64,000 nt of DNA, taken from Stutzerimonas stutzeri. GTDB taxonomy: Bacteria > Pseudomonadota > Gammaproteobacteria > Pseudomonadales > Pseudomonadaceae. Shown in pieces: positions 37,363-47,745 of the stretch. Each line of letters starts with the position of its first letter. Position 1 is the first letter of the stretch. The translations under genes and the position numbers were made by a program. The notes under the pieces are model-generated. The model searched no databases, was not told where the DNA came from, and was given only the letters and a program-made list of their open reading frames with translations. Location of the stretch: NCBI RefSeq assembly GCF_024448935.1, contig NZ_JAMOIE010000004.1:52197-116196 (forward strand), in the 5' to 3' direction.

Positions 37363-37455
37363 GCAAATCCTGACGCAGAAAAATCCGGCGCCAAGGCTAG
37401 CGAAACGCCAGCGTCACGGCTAGCTACTTAATCGTTACTGCAACGGCATATCTTC

Positions 37456-37773
37456 TTATAGCGCCAGAATGGCTCGCGCCAGCTCAAGATCGCTGGCTTC
37501 GAGCGTGGGAGCCTGGCTGCGAATGTGAACGAGGGCGGCTTCCAGCTGGGCACCTCGTTGCTCGCCATCGCTGGCGACGAAACGCGCGGCATCATCACGC
37601 GCATCCAGCACCAGCTTGTCGTCGTTGACCGATGAGGTCAGGTCGGAAGTACCTTCTGCTGTGTTGGCGAGCGAAACGCCGAGCGTGTCGGTCGTGGCGA
37701 CGAAGCTGGATGCCGAGGCAGTGCCGGCCAGCAGCGTGGCGGATGCGGCAACAATCAGTAGGGTTTTGAACAT
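37456..37773 (-). CDS. DUF2388 exported protein (copy 3)
   Basis: 105 residues with signal peptide MFKTLLIVAASATLLAGTAS. Signature KLVLDARDDAARFVASDGEQ then RGAQLEAALVHIRSQ, ending LARAILAL as copy 1 ends LAAAILAL. The ATG at 37773 follows GGAGATACCG. It is probably the first gene of the DUF2388/DUF4105 run. Confidence 0.88.
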   Translation of the reverse strand: MFKTLLIVAASATLLAGTASASSFVATTDTLGVSLANTAEGTSDLTSSVNDDKLVLDARDDAARFVASDGEQRGAQLEAALVHIRSQAPTLEASDLELARAILAL

Positions 37774-37885
37774 CGGTATCTCCAGTGCGGCCTGACAGGG
37801 CGAACGAACGCGGCCTTGCTGGCCGGCCGGTCGGGTCGTGCAGGATAGAGCCTGCTGTGCGGGCTGCAAAGCCGACCGAATGCCT

Positions 37886-38086
37886 TCAGCGCCAGAAGGG
37901 CTTGTCCAATTCCGCGATTCGCTCGCTGTTACTGATACCGATGTCGGCCAGCAGACGATCATCGAGTGTCGCGAGTTGGCGGCGGGTATCGCTGCGTTGC
38001 CGCCACAGGTGTAGCAAACGCAGCAATTTTGCCAGCGCATCGCCGGGCTGGCGCAACGGCACGGGGCGAGACAGGGCGCGGTCCAT
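37886..38086 (-). CDS. DUF1127 small protein
   Basis: 66 residues, arginine/leucine-rich helix followed by the DUF1127 core TRRQLATLDDRLLADIGISN and ERIAEL. Members are short, often stress- or phosphate-regulated, and some affect small-RNA or carbon metabolism in alphaproteobacteria. The start has GGAAGGCATC upstream. It lies 112 bp before the DUF2388 run in the same orientation. Confidence 0.88.
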   Translation of the reverse strand: MDRALSRPVPLRQPGDALAKLLRLLHLWRQRSDTRRQLATLDDRLLADIGISNSERIAELDKPFWR

Positions 38087-38249
38087 GATGCCTTCCTTCC
38101 GGCTGGCGCCGGGATGAGTGGTATGGGCATATAGGTTCGCGCGCGGCGTAGGGAATCAAACAGTCACAGCGCTGGAGAATTGTGTCGGTTCAGTTGATGT
38201 TGCCGGGCAACTGTACCGGTAATCGCGAGGACAACTGTTGCCAGCCGTA

Positions 38250-38275
38250 GGCGCCCACGCGAAAGCATGGGCGCC
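38250..38275. other. GC-rich hairpin after pntB
   Basis: GGCGCCCA (38250-38257) pairs with TGGGCGCC (38268-38275). On the pnt (minus) strand no T tract follows, so it may be a weak terminator or an mRNA 3'-end stabiliser. Confidence 0.5.
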
Positions 38276-38293
38276 ATTCGTGGCGGAAGGCGG

Positions 38294-39745
38294 TTACTCC
38301 ACGGCCTTGACCATATCCTCGACGACCTTCTTGGCATCGCCGAAGACCATCATGGTCTTGTCCATGTAGAACAACTCGTTATCCAGACCGGCATAGCCGC
38401 TGGCCATGGAGCGCTTGTTGACGATCACCGTCTTGGCCTTGTACGCCTCGAGGATCGGCATGCCGGCAATCGGCGACTTCGGATCGTTCTTCGCCGCCGG
38501 GTTGACCACGTCGTTGGCGCCGAGCACCAGCACCACATCGGCCTGGCCGAACTCGGAGTTGATGTCGTCCATTTCGAAGACCTGCTCGTAGGGCACTTCG
38601 GCCTCGGCCAGCAGGACGTTCATGTGGCCAGGCATACGACCGGCGACCGGGTGGATCGCGTACTTCACGGTCACGCCCATGTGCGTCAGCTTCTCGGCCA
38701 GCTCGTTCAGCGCATGCTGCGCACGGGCCACCGCCAGGCCGTAGCCGGGGACGATGATCACGGTGTCGGCGTTCGACAGCAGGAAGGCGGCATCATCGCT
38801 GGAACCGGATTTGACCGGGCGCTGTTCCTTGCTGCCCGCAGCCGGGCCGGCATCCGCGTCACCACCGAAGCCGCCGAGGATGACGTTGAAGAAGGAGCGG
38901 TTCATCGCCTTGCACATGATGTAGGAGAGGATCGCGCCCGAGGAGCCCACCAGCGAGCCGGCGATGATCAGCATCGAGTTGTTCAGCGAGAAGCCGATAC
39001 CAGCGGCCGCCCAGCCGGAGTAGCTGTTGAGCATCGAGACCACAACCGGCATGTCGGCGCCGCCGATGGGGATGATGATCAGCACGCCGATGACGAAAGC
39101 CAACGCCACCAGGATCATGAACGCAGTGAAGTTGCCGCTGAAGGTGTAGATCAGGCCCAGCACCAGGATCGCGACGCCGACGGCGAGGTTGATCTTGTGC
39201 TGGTTGGCGAACACCACTGGCGCGCCCTGGAACAGCCGGAACTTGTACTTGCCCGACAGCTTGCCGAAGGCGATCACCGAACCGGAGAAGGTGATGGCGC
39301 CGATGGCTGCACCGAGGAACAGCTCCAGGCGGTTACCGGCCGGGATCGGGTAGCCGATGGCCTGGACGATGCCCAGCGACTGCGGCTCCAGCACCGCGGC
39401 GATGGCGATGAACACCGCGGCCAGGCCGATCATGCTGTGCATGAAGGCGACCAGCTCGGGCATTTTGGTCATCTCGACGCGCTTGGCCATCAGCGTGCCG
39501 ATGGTGCCGCCGATCAGCAAGCCGAGCACGATGAAGCCCAGGCCGCTCCAGGCACTGGCGCTCTCGGCCAGCTGCGCGCCGAGCTTGAACACCAGAAACA
39601 CGGTGGTGACCACGGCAATGGCCATGCCGATCATGCCGAACAGGTTGCCGCGGCGTGAGGTGGTGGGGTGGGACAGGCCTTTCAGGGCCTGGATGAAGCT
39701 CACCGAAGCGACGAGGTAGAGCAGGGTAATCAGGTTCATGCTCAT
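38294..39745 (-). CDS. pntB: NAD(P) transhydrogenase subunit beta
   Basis: 483 residues. The first 290 hold about eight membrane helices ([60 protein letters not shown]) and the last 180 bind NADP ([44 protein letters not shown]-like [10 protein letters not shown]). With PntA it couples proton entry to hydride transfer from NADH to NADP. Its start overlaps the pntA2 stop by 4 bp. Confidence 0.97.
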   Translation of the reverse strand: MSMNLITLLYLVASVSFIQALKGLSHPTTSRRGNLFGMIGMAIAVVTTVFLVFKLGAQLAESASAWSGLGFIVLGLLIGGTIGTLMAKRVEMTKMPELVAFMHSMIGLAAVFIAIAAVLEPQSLGIVQAIGYPIPAGNRLELFLGAAIGAITFSGSVIAFGKLSGKYKFRLFQGAPVVFANQHKINLAVGVAILVLGLIYTFSGNFTAFMILVALAFVIGVLIIIPIGGADMPVVVSMLNSYSGWAAAGIGFSLNNSMLIIAGSLVGSSGAILSYIMCKAMNRSFFNVILGGFGGDADAGPAAGSKEQRPVKSGSSDDAAFLLSNADTVIIVPGYGLAVARAQHALNELAEKLTHMGVTVKYAIHPVAGRMPGHMNVLLAEAEVPYEQVFEMDDINSEFGQADVVLVLGANDVVNPAAKNDPKSPIAGMPILEAYKAKTVIVNKRSMASGYAGLDNELFYMDKTMMVFGDAKKVVEDMVKAVE

Positions 39746-40068
39746 GGCTTGGACTCCGCCTTGGCGCCCGCAACGGCGCGCTCCTTCTTCTTGAACATTT
39801 CCAGCATGCGGCGGGTAACCAGGAAGCCACCGAACACATTCACGGCGGCCAGCGTCACCGCCAAGGTGCCCATCAACTTGCCCATCGGGGTGACGGTCAG
39901 CGCGGCAGCCAGCATGGCGCCGACGATGACGATCGCTGAGATGGCATTGGTGACCGCCATCAGCGGCGTGTGCAGCGCGGGAGTGACGTTCCAGACCACG
40001 TGGTAACCGACGTAGATTGCCAGCACGAAGATGATCAGGTTGTAGATGCCATCAGAAATCAGGTCCAT
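39742..40068 (-). CDS. pntA2: NAD(P) transhydrogenase alpha subunit, membrane part
   Basis: 108 residues with three or four helices ([58 protein letters not shown]). It is the membrane segment that is fused to PntA in E. coli and separate in pseudomonads. It lies 12 bp downstream of pntA and overlaps pntB. Confidence 0.95.
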   Translation of the reverse strand: MDLISDGIYNLIIFVLAIYVGYHVVWNVTPALHTPLMAVTNAISAIVIVGAMLAAALTVTPMGKLMGTLAVTLAAVNVFGGFLVTRRMLEMFKKKERAVAGAKAESKP

Positions 40069-40080
40069 GTTCAGGCTCCC

Positions 40081-41202
40081 TTAACCGTTGGTGCGCACGA
40101 CCTGGCCGTCGCGGCACATCAGGCACGCAGCGACGATGTCGTCTTCGAGATTGAGCTGGAATCGGGCATCGCCATCGATCACCAGCTTGAGGAAGTCCAG
40201 CAGGTTGCGGGCGTATAGCGCCGAGGCATCCGCTGGCACGAGCGTCGCCAGGTTGGTGTAGCCAACCAGGGTCACGCCGTGCTTGACCACTACCTGTTCG
40301 GCTTCGGTCAGTGGGCAGTTGCCGCCTTGTGAGGCGGCCAGATCGATCACCACCGAGCCGGGCTTCATCTGCTGCACGGTTTCTTCCTGCAACAGCGTCG
40401 GCGCCTTGCGGCCCGGGATCAATGCGGTGGTGATGATGATGTCGGCCTGCTTGGCGCGTTCGTGCACGGCTTGTGCCTGACGCGTCATCCAGGAAGCGGG
40501 CATCGGCCGGGCGTAACCGCCGACGCCCTCGGCGCATTCGCGTTCTTCATCGGTCTCGAACGGCACGTCGACGAACTTGGCGCCGAGCGATTCGATCTGC
40601 TCCTTCACCGCCGGACGCACGTCCGAGGCTTCGATCACCGCACCCAGGCGTTTGGCCGTGGCGATGGCCTGCAGACCGGCGACGCCGGCACCGAGGATCA
40701 GCACCCGCGCGGCTTTCACCGTGCCGGCAGCGGTCATCAGCATCGGCATGAAGCGCGGGTACTGGTTGGCGGCGAGCATCACGGCCTTGTAGCCGGCGAT
40801 GTTGGCCTGCGAGGACAGCACGTCGAGGCTCTGCGCGCGCGAGGTACGCGGCGCCGCCTCCAGGGCGAAGGCGGTGATGCCGCGTTCGGCCATGCGTGCG
40901 ATGTTGTCGTTGTCGAAGGGGTTGAGCATGCCGATCAACACCGTGCCTGGCTGCATCTGCGCCAGTTCGGTTTCATTCGGTGCGTTCACCTTCAGCAGGA
41001 TCTCTGCTGCGAACGCCGCTGCGGCATCGCCGATGGTCGCGCCAGCAGCCTCGTAGGCGCTGTCAGGGACGCTGGCCTGTACGCCTGCGCCACGTTGCAC
41101 GGTGACCTGATGCCCTTGGCCGATCAGCTTCTTGACGGTTTCCGGAGTCGCGGCAACGCGCGTTTCACCGGGCCTGGTTTCGAGAGGAACACCAATGTGC
41201 AT
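40081..41202 (-). CDS. pntA: NAD(P) transhydrogenase alpha subunit, NAD-binding part
   Basis: 373 residues, similar to alanine dehydrogenase. It binds NAD(H): MHIGVPLETRPGETRVAATP at the start, VLILGAGVAGLQAIATAKRL for the Rossmann loop and ALIPGRKAPTLLQEETVQQM near the domain end. The ATG at 41202 matches the family start; the frame runs on upstream without similarity. First gene of pntA-pntA2-pntB. Confidence 0.96.
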   Translation of the reverse strand: MHIGVPLETRPGETRVAATPETVKKLIGQGHQVTVQRGAGVQASVPDSAYEAAGATIGDAAAAFAAEILLKVNAPNETELAQMQPGTVLIGMLNPFDNDNIARMAERGITAFALEAAPRTSRAQSLDVLSSQANIAGYKAVMLAANQYPRFMPMLMTAAGTVKAARVLILGAGVAGLQAIATAKRLGAVIEASDVRPAVKEQIESLGAKFVDVPFETDEERECAEGVGGYARPMPASWMTRQAQAVHERAKQADIIITTALIPGRKAPTLLQEETVQQMKPGSVVIDLAASQGGNCPLTEAEQVVVKHGVTLVGYTNLATLVPADASALYARNLLDFLKLVIDGDARFQLNLEDDIVAACLMCRDGQVVRTNG

Positions 41203-41735
41203 TGTTCTTGTTCTCCTGCTTGATCGTAACCAGCGGGCTGCCCGGGCCACCCCGGCAATCGCACCACTGGTGTTGCTTTTCGCCCGGCCACTGCGGATGG
41301 TGACTGGGTGTGGATCGGCTAACGGGCCCTGCACTAGTTGGTTTGAGCCTGCTGCGGCGCGGCATTCTGCAAGGGCTGCGGAAATCAAACAACTGTTTTA
41401 ATCGGAACGCAGCAATGGCGATTCGTTCACGACGTGACCATCAGGTTGCTTTGTATCGCTGCAGGCTGCGTCGGTATTGGGTTCGACCTTCGTCTAAGGT
41501 TCCGTACCCGGTTATGCGCGGCGCAATCATGAATGACGGCCCATAGACGCGGTATTCGTCTGCGGCCTTGTCTATATTCGACCTTGGTGTCGGTTTTGCA
41601 CCGCTGTTGCGGTGTAGCAGAAAAAGTCTGAAAGGTTTGCAATGTCATGCATTCCTTGTAGTCCATGGCTGTTGGTCGTGCGTAATCGGACCGCCGGCCA
41701 ACATCAATCGCACCCACTGCGAGAACATACCGGGC
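41203..41735. other. 533-bp divergent intergenic region between pntA and gspE
   Basis: No gene is supported. It must hold the pnt and xcp promoters. A small hairpin CACCGCTGTTGCGGTG lies near 41599-41614. Pseudomonads such as P. aeruginosa place xcpPQ (gspC/D) divergently at this end of the operon; there is no trace of them here. Confidence 0.5.
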
Positions 41736-43247
41736 ATGGCCGAACTGGATTTGAACGAAATAACCTTGCTGGACGAGCCGCTGCCTCGACGCTTGCCCTT
41801 CGCCTTTGCCCGTCGCCATGGGGTGCTCCTGCAGGAACGCCCGGAAGGCCTGCGTTTGTGCATGCGTGAAGGCGCGCCGCTGACCGCCTTGCAGGAAGCA
41901 CAGCGGGTCGCCGGCGGGCCGTTGGCGATGCAGTGGCTGGCGCAGGACGAATTCGAGCAGGCCTTGAGCGCGGCCTACCAGCATGACTCTTCGGCTGCCA
42001 TGCAGATGGTTGAAGGCCTCGGCGACGACATGGATCTGCATAGCCTGGCCGACCAGATCCAGGAAACCGAAGACCTGCTGGAGCAGGAAGACGACGCGCC
42101 GATCATCCGCCTGATCAACGCCATCCTCGGCGAGGCGATCAAGGAAAACGCCTCGGATATCCACGTCGAAACCTTCGAGAAGCGCCTGGTCATCCGTTTT
42201 CGCATCGATGGCATTCTGCGTGAAGTGGTGCAGCCCAAGCGCGAGCTGGCGGCATTGCTGGTATCGCGGATCAAGGTCATGGCGCGGCTGGACATCGCTG
42301 AAAAGCGCATCCCGCAGGACGGTCGGATTTCCCTGCGGGTCGGCGGGCGGGAGGTCGATATCCGGGTGTCGACGCTGCCTTCGGCCAACGGCGAACGCGT
42401 TGTGCTGCGTCTGCTGGACAAACAGGCCGGTCGCCTGACGCTGCGCCATCTGGGCATGAGCGACCGGGATCGCAAGATTATGGAGCAGGCGGTGCAAAAG
42501 CCGCACGGGATCATCCTCGTCACTGGCCCCACCGGCTCGGGTAAGACTACAACCCTTTACGCCAGCCTGGTTACGCTCAACGACCGCACGCGCAACATTC
42601 TCACCGTTGAGGACCCGATCGAATACAACCTCGAGGGCATCGGCCAGACCCAGGTCAACACCAAGGTCGACATGACCTTTGCCCGCGGCTTGCGCGCCAT
42701 CCTGCGTCAGGACCCTGACGTGGTGATGGTTGGCGAGATCCGCGACCAGGAAACCGCCGACATGGCGGTGCAAGCGTCTCTGACCGGTCACCTGGTGCTC
42801 TCGACACTGCACACCAACAGCGCCATCGGCGCCGTGACCCGCCTGGTGGACATGGGCGTCGAGCCCTTCCTGATCTCCTCGTCGCTGCTCGGCGTGCTGG
42901 CCCAGCGCCTCGTCCGCGTGCTGTGTAATGACTGCAAACGCGCCTATGTGGCTGATGAAGCTGAGTGCGCGCTGTTCGGCCTCGACCTCAGCGAGGCCCC
43001 GACGCTGTACCACGCCGAAGGCTGTGAGGTGTGCCAGCAGCTAGGCTATCGCGGGCGGACCGGGATCTACGAGCTGGTGATGTTCGATGACACCCTGCGC
43101 AGCATGATCCACACCCGTGCGGCCGAGCAGGACATGGTTCGCCATGCCCGCCGCCTGGGCCCGAGCATTCGTGACGACGGCCTGCGCAAGGTGCGAGAAG
43201 GTGTGACCACCATCGAAGAAGTGTTGCGCGTGACACGCGAGGAATAA
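41736..43247 (+). CDS. gspE: type II secretion ATPase GspE (XcpR)
   Basis: 503 residues. It powers pseudopilus assembly from the cytoplasm. The N-terminal domain (1-130) binds GspL; Walker A is [13 protein letters not shown], the Asp box [19 protein letters not shown], Walker [17 protein letters not shown] and the His box [14 protein letters not shown] tetracysteine zinc site is CNDC...CEVC at about 393-430. The ATG at 41736 gives the family start [14 protein letters not shown]. First gene of an eight- or nine-gene run. Confidence 0.96.
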   Translation: MAELDLNEITLLDEPLPRRLPFAFARRHGVLLQERPEGLRLCMREGAPLTALQEAQRVAGGPLAMQWLAQDEFEQALSAAYQHDSSAAMQMVEGLGDDMDLHSLADQIQETEDLLEQEDDAPIIRLINAILGEAIKENASDIHVETFEKRLVIRFRIDGILREVVQPKRELAALLVSRIKVMARLDIAEKRIPQDGRISLRVGGREVDIRVSTLPSANGERVVLRLLDKQAGRLTLRHLGMSDRDRKIMEQAVQKPHGIILVTGPTGSGKTTTLYASLVTLNDRTRNILTVEDPIEYNLEGIGQTQVNTKVDMTFARGLRAILRQDPDVVMVGEIRDQETADMAVQASLTGHLVLSTLHTNSAIGAVTRLVDMGVEPFLISSSLLGVLAQRLVRVLCNDCKRAYVADEAECALFGLDLSEAPTLYHAEGCEVCQQLGYRGRTGIYELVMFDDTLRSMIHTRAAEQDMVRHARRLGPSIRDDGLRKVREGVTTIEEVLRVTREE

Positions 43248-43411
43248 GCGCATGAGCAGTACTGGCAGAAGGATCGCTACCCGGCCATGACCAGCCCTGA
43301 ATACATTCATACCGCCCATACCGCCGCCGACGTTGGGCAGGCGACTGCCCTCCAGCGGTTTCGCGTCCATTGCCCCGCGCTAGGGCACCTGATCGCCATG
43401 GTTGAGCGCTG

Positions 43412-44626
43412 ATGGCGGCGTTCGAATACATCGCCCTCGATCCGCGTGGCCGCGAGCAGAAGGGCCTGATCGAGGCGGACAGCGCACGCCAGGCGCGGCA
43501 GCTGTTGCGCGAGAAGCAATGGTCGCCGTTGGAGGTCAAACAGGCCAAGGCCAAGGAAGACATCAGTGGCGGAGGTTTCGCGTTTGGCCGTGGTCTGTCG
43601 GCGCGCGACCTGGCGCTGGTGACCCGGCAACTGGCGACCCTGGTGCAGGCCGCGTTGCCCATCGAGGAAGCGCTGCGTGCCGCAGCGGCGCAGTCGTCGT
43701 CACAGAAGATCAAGTCGATGCTGCTGGCCGTGCGGGCACGGGTGATGGAAGGCCATAGCCTGGCGGGATCGCTGCGTGAATACCCGTCGGCATTTCCCGA
43801 GTTGTACCGCGCCACCGTTGCGGCCGGCGAGCATGCCGGTCACCTCGGGTTGGTGCTCGATCAGCTGGCTGATTACACCGATCAGCGCCAGCAGTCGCGG
43901 CAGAAGATTCAACTGGCGCTGCTGTATCCGGTGATCCTGCTGGTGGCTTCGCTGGCTATCGTGGTGTTGCTGCTGGGCTATGTGGTGCCGGATGTGGTGA
44001 AGGTGTTCGTCAATACCGGGCAGGCGCTGCCGGCCCTGACCACAGGGCTGATCGCGGTAAGCGAAGTGGTGCAAAGCTGGGGTTGGCTGATGCTCATTGG
44101 CATTGTCGCCGCCGCCCTGGCGATGCGGCAGGCGCTGCGTGATGAAAAGATAAAGCGCCGCTGGCATGCCTTCATCCTGCGCATCCCACTGGTGGGTCGG
44201 CTGGCGCGGGCGACCAACACCGCGCGTTTCGCCTCGACCCTGGCGATTCTCACCCGTAGCGGTGTGCCGCTGGTGGATGCGCTGGGCATTGCGGCGGCGG
44301 TGATCGCCAACCTGCGTATCCGTGACAAGGTCATCGAGGCGGCGCAGCGCGTGCGTGAGGGCGGTAGCCTGACCCGCGCGCTGGATGCCACCGGCGAGTT
44401 TCCACCGATGATGCTGCACATGATTGCCAGCGGTGAGAAATCCGGTGAGCTGGATCAGATGCTGGCGCGCACCGCGCGCAATCAGGAGAACGATCTGGCT
44501 GCGCAAATATCGCTGATGGTGGGACTTTTCGAGCCCTTCATGCTGGTGTTCATGGGGGCTGTGGTATTGGTAATCGTGTTGGCGATCCTGCTGCCGATCC
44601 TTTCTCTCAATCAACTGGTGGGCTAG
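43412..44626 (+). CDS. gspF: type II secretion inner-membrane platform protein GspF (XcpS)
   Basis: 404 residues with two GspF cytoplasmic domains ([40 protein letters not shown]) and three membrane helices ([56 protein letters not shown]). It links GspE to the pseudopilus. 164 bp separate it from gspE, longer than elsewhere in the run, with no gene of its own. Confidence 0.96.
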   Translation: MAAFEYIALDPRGREQKGLIEADSARQARQLLREKQWSPLEVKQAKAKEDISGGGFAFGRGLSARDLALVTRQLATLVQAALPIEEALRAAAAQSSSQKIKSMLLAVRARVMEGHSLAGSLREYPSAFPELYRATVAAGEHAGHLGLVLDQLADYTDQRQQSRQKIQLALLYPVILLVASLAIVVLLLGYVVPDVVKVFVNTGQALPALTTGLIAVSEVVQSWGWLMLIGIVAAALAMRQALRDEKIKRRWHAFILRIPLVGRLARATNTARFASTLAILTRSGVPLVDALGIAAAVIANLRIRDKVIEAAQRVREGGSLTRALDATGEFPPMMLHMIASGEKSGELDQMLARTARNQENDLAAQISLMVGLFEPFMLVFMGAVVLVIVLAILLPILSLNQLVG

Positions 44627-44631
44627 TGAGA

Positions 44632-45066
44632 ATGACGTTGAACGAACGCAAACAGGGTGGCTTCACCCTGATCGAAATCATGGTGGTGGTGGTGATCCTG
44701 GGGATTCTCGCCGCGCTGGTGGTGCCGCAGGTGATGAACCGCCCGGATCAGGCCAAGGTCACCGTGGCCAAGGGCGATATCAAGGCCATCGGCGCCGCCC
44801 TCGACATGTACAAGCTGGATAACTATGCCTACCCCAGCACGCAGCAGGGGCTGGATGCGCTGGTGGAGAAGCCGGGCGGCAATCCGCAGCCGAAGAACTG
44901 GAACCGCGACGGCTACCTCAAGCGTGTGCCGAAGGATCCATGGGGCAACGAATATCAGTACCTGTCGCCCGGCACCCAAGGCGCGTACGACCTGTATTCC
45001 TATGGTGCCGACGGTAAGCAGGGCGGCTCCGAGCTGAACGCGGACATCGGTAACTGGGACCTCTGA
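44632..45066 (+). CDS. gspG: major pseudopilin GspG (XcpT)
   Basis: 144 residues. A type IV prepilin-like leader is cut before Phe in [17 protein letters not shown], with Glu at +5. The mature part has the calcium-binding C-terminus typical of GspG ([19 protein letters not shown]). I start at the ATG at 44632; a GTG at 44626 overlapping the gspF stop is equally possible and adds two residues. Confidence 0.95.
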   Translation: MTLNERKQGGFTLIEIMVVVVILGILAALVVPQVMNRPDQAKVTVAKGDIKAIGAALDMYKLDNYAYPSTQQGLDALVEKPGGNPQPKNWNRDGYLKRVPKDPWGNEYQYLSPGTQGAYDLYSYGADGKQGGSELNADIGNWDL

Positions 45067-45069
45067 TCG

Positions 45070-45645
45070 ATGCCCCAGGCGCGCCGGGACGGTGGCTTCA
45101 CGCTGATCGAGCTGCTGGTGGTGATCGTCATCCTTGGCGGCCTGGTGGGCCTGGCGGTGCTGTCGACCGGTAATACCAGCTCATCGCGTGAAATCCGTGA
45201 TGAAGCGCAGCGCGTGGCCACCCTGATCAGCCTGATGGCCGACGAAGCCGTACTCGATAGCCGCGAATACGGCCTGCGGTTCGACCGGGACGGTTACCGG
45301 CTGATGCGCTACGACGAAGCCGATGCGCGCTGGCGCGATGTTGCTGATCGCGAGGCGCACCAGGCACCCGAATGGATGCGCCTGGAGCTGGAGCTCGATG
45401 GCTCACCCCTGAAGTTGCTGGCGCCGGTCAAGCGCGAGGATGACCCGGCCGGGCTGTCCAGCGACGAGGATCGAGCGCGTCGGCGAGCCCCTCGCGTGCA
45501 GCCGCAGCTGCTGATCCTTTCCAGCGGTGAGCTGTCTCCGTTCACCCTGACCCTGTCCGATCAGCGACCTGGAGGGAGCCGCTGGACGGTCTCCAGCGAT
45601 GGCTTTCGCATGCCGCGTGCCGAACCCGTGGAGACCCGTCGATGA
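45070..45645 (+). CDS. gspH: minor pseudopilin GspH (XcpU)
   Basis: 191 residues with prepilin motif GG-FTLIELLVVIVILGGLVG and the GspH region VATLISLMADEAVLDSREYG. It lies 3 bp after gspG and overlaps gspI by 4 bp. Confidence 0.92.
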   Translation: MPQARRDGGFTLIELLVVIVILGGLVGLAVLSTGNTSSSREIRDEAQRVATLISLMADEAVLDSREYGLRFDRDGYRLMRYDEADARWRDVADREAHQAPEWMRLELELDGSPLKLLAPVKREDDPAGLSSDEDRARRRAPRVQPQLLILSSGELSPFTLTLSDQRPGGSRWTVSSDGFRMPRAEPVETRR

Positions 45646-46049
45646 GTCATCGTCCGGCGCGCTCGCGCGGCTTCACCCTGCTTGAAGTGCTGGTGGCGCT
45701 GGCGATCTTCGCCATCGTCGCGGCGGTGGTATTGACCGCGGCCGCGCGCAGCGTGAGCAATGCCGGGCGGCTGGAAGCGTTGACGCTGGCCGGCTGGATC
45801 GCCGACAACCGCCTCACCGAGCTGCAGCTGCAACAACCGGCCCCGAGCGTTGGCCGCGAAGATACCCGCCTGGAATTCGCTGGGCGCCAGTGGCAGACCC
45901 TGAGCGAAGTGGAAACCAGCGGCACGCCCGGTTTGCTGCGCATTCGCGTCTGGGTCGCGGCCGCCGAACAGCGGCGGGGTGTCGGGGCCGGCTCTATCGA
46001 AGAGCGCGCGGTGACCAGCCTCACCGGTTTCGTTGGCGTTGATCCATGA
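45642..46049 (+). CDS. gspI: minor pseudopilin GspI (XcpV)
   Basis: 135 residues. Prepilin motif RG-FTLLEVLVALAIFAIVAA, then ALTLAGWIADNRLTELQLQQ characteristic of GspI. GspI nucleates the tip complex with GspJ and GspK. 4-bp overlaps on both sides. Confidence 0.93.
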   Translation: MSHRPARSRGFTLLEVLVALAIFAIVAAVVLTAAARSVSNAGRLEALTLAGWIADNRLTELQLQQPAPSVGREDTRLEFAGRQWQTLSEVETSGTPGLLRIRVWVAAAEQRRGVGAGSIEERAVTSLTGFVGVDP

Positions 46050-46762
46050 CGATCCGCACAGCTCGCACCGCCGCAGGCTTCACGCTGCTTGAGCTGCTGA
46101 TCGCCATCGCCCTGTTCGCGCTGTTGGGCCTGGCCACCTACCGCATGCTCGAAGCGGTGATGCGCAGTGATGAGGTGGTGCGGGCGCAGGAAGTGCAGCT
46201 GCGCGAACTCGGACGCGCGATGTGGAGTCTGGAACGCGACCTCATCCAGGCCATGCCACGACCCGTGCGCGATGGCTATGGGGATGAGCAGAACGCGTTT
46301 ATCGGCCAGATGGCCGGTGCCGCGGACGGCGTGTCGCTGGAGCTGACCCGCAGCGGCTGGCGAAACCCCACCGGTATGCGCCGGGCCAACCTGCAACGGG
46401 TGCGCTGGCGGCTGGTTGGCGACACGCTGGAGCGGGTCTATTGGGTGGTGCTCGATCGCGACGTGGACAGCGAGCCACGGGTGCAGCCTGTGCTCGACAA
46501 TGTGTTGGCGCTGCGGCTGCGCTATCTGAATGCGGAGAACACCTGGCACGAGGAATGGCCGCCGTTCGAATTCGGTCGCGGTGACCCGGCTGAACAAGCG
46601 CGGCGGCTGCCGCTCGCCGTGGAGGTCTCCATTGACCATCAGCGTTACGGCACCATCACCCGCCTGCTGCGGTTGCCGGATGGCCCGACGCCGGCTGCGC
46701 AATTCATCCAGCCCGACTCCCAGGGCGTACCGGAGCCCGGCGGCGTGGGAGAGATGCAATGA
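46046..46762 (+). CDS. gspJ: minor pseudopilin GspJ (XcpW)
   Basis: 238 residues. Prepilin motif AG-FTLLELLIAIALFALLGL, then RELGRAMWSLERDLIQAMPR and a C-terminal sandwich. Tip-complex pseudopilin. Overlaps gspK by 4 bp. Confidence 0.94.
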   Translation: MTIRTARTAAGFTLLELLIAIALFALLGLATYRMLEAVMRSDEVVRAQEVQLRELGRAMWSLERDLIQAMPRPVRDGYGDEQNAFIGQMAGAADGVSLELTRSGWRNPTGMRRANLQRVRWRLVGDTLERVYWVVLDRDVDSEPRVQPVLDNVLALRLRYLNAENTWHEEWPPFEFGRGDPAEQARRLPLAVEVSIDHQRYGTITRLLRLPDGPTPAAQFIQPDSQGVPEPGGVGEMQ

Positions 46763-47742
46763 AGGCCCAGCGCGGCGTCGCGCTCATCACCGTGCTGCTG
46801 GTGGTCGCCATCGTTACGGTGATTTGCGCCGGGATGATTGCGCGTCAGCAGCTGTCGATCCGAGGTACCGGCAACCAGCTGCAGGCGCGCCAGGCCTGGC
46901 ACTACGCGCTGGGTGGGGAGGCGCTGGCGCAAAGCATGCTGCGCCGTGATCTGCAGCTTTCCGGCCAGGGCACAGGACAACCGGCGGTGGATCATCTGCT
47001 CGAACCCTGGGCGCTGCCGCAACCGGCGTACGATCTCGACGAGGGTCAGGGGCAGGTCCAGGTACGAATCGAGGACCTGGCCGGGCGTTTCAATCTCAAC
47101 AGCCTGGTGCAGGAACAACAGCCCAACGCGGCAGCGCTCGCTCAGTTTCGCCGGCTGCTGCTGCGCCTGCAGATCACCGAGCCTTATGCCGAGCGGCTGG
47201 TGGACTGGATCGACAGCGATCAGCAACCCGGCGGCGAACTGGGCGCGGAGGACAACGCCTACCTGCTGCTTGATCCGCCGTATCGCACCGCGGGCAGACG
47301 GCTGGAGGACCTCTCCGAACTGCGCCTGCTGCTCGGTATGCGCGATGAAGACTTTCAGCGTCTGGCGCCCTATGTCAGTGTGCTGCCAGCGGATACACCG
47401 CTGAACGTCAACACGGCCAGTGCCATGGTGCTGTCGAGCCTTGCCGACAGCCTCAGCCCCAGCGCTGCCGAAGCGCTGGTGAAGGCACGACAATCCGCCC
47501 CGTTCCGTGACACGGCCAGTTTCATGGCGCAACCAGCGCTCAGCGGTGTCCAACTTCAACGCACCAACATCGCGGTGACCAGTCAATTCTTCCAGGCCAT
47601 CAGCGAGGTGCGCCTGGCGGACCGCCGCCTGGCACTGGTGAGTCAGCTGCGGCGTGAGGACGACGGCGATGTTCGCGTGCTGCAGCGCAACCTGGGACAG
47701 CCGCCACGGCTGCCCCGAGCAACCCATGACGGAGATCGATAG
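46759..47742 (+). CDS. gspK: minor pseudopilin GspK (XcpX)
   Basis: 327 residues. The leader is short (MKAQRG-VALITVLLVVAIVT), with Gly at -1, and GspK normally lacks Glu at +5, as here. The large body contains the SAM-like fold LNVNTASAMVLSSLADSLSP and ERLVDWIDSDQQPGGELGAE. It caps the pseudopilus tip. Confidence 0.95.
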   Translation: MKAQRGVALITVLLVVAIVTVICAGMIARQQLSIRGTGNQLQARQAWHYALGGEALAQSMLRRDLQLSGQGTGQPAVDHLLEPWALPQPAYDLDEGQGQVQVRIEDLAGRFNLNSLVQEQQPNAAALAQFRRLLLRLQITEPYAERLVDWIDSDQQPGGELGAEDNAYLLLDPPYRTAGRRLEDLSELRLLLGMRDEDFQRLAPYVSVLPADTPLNVNTASAMVLSSLADSLSPSAAEALVKARQSAPFRDTASFMAQPALSGVQLQRTNIAVTSQFFQAISEVRLADRRLALVSQLRREDDGDVRVLQRNLGQPPRLPRATHDGDR

Positions 47743-47745
47743 CCG

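Noticed and set aside
38250..38275. Hairpin after pntB as rho-independent terminator
   Set aside because: Stem is good but no T tract follows on the relevant strand, so only a neutral structure is listed.
41427..43013. Open frame of about 530 codons on minus
   Set aside because: Antisense to gspE and its leader, without domain support.
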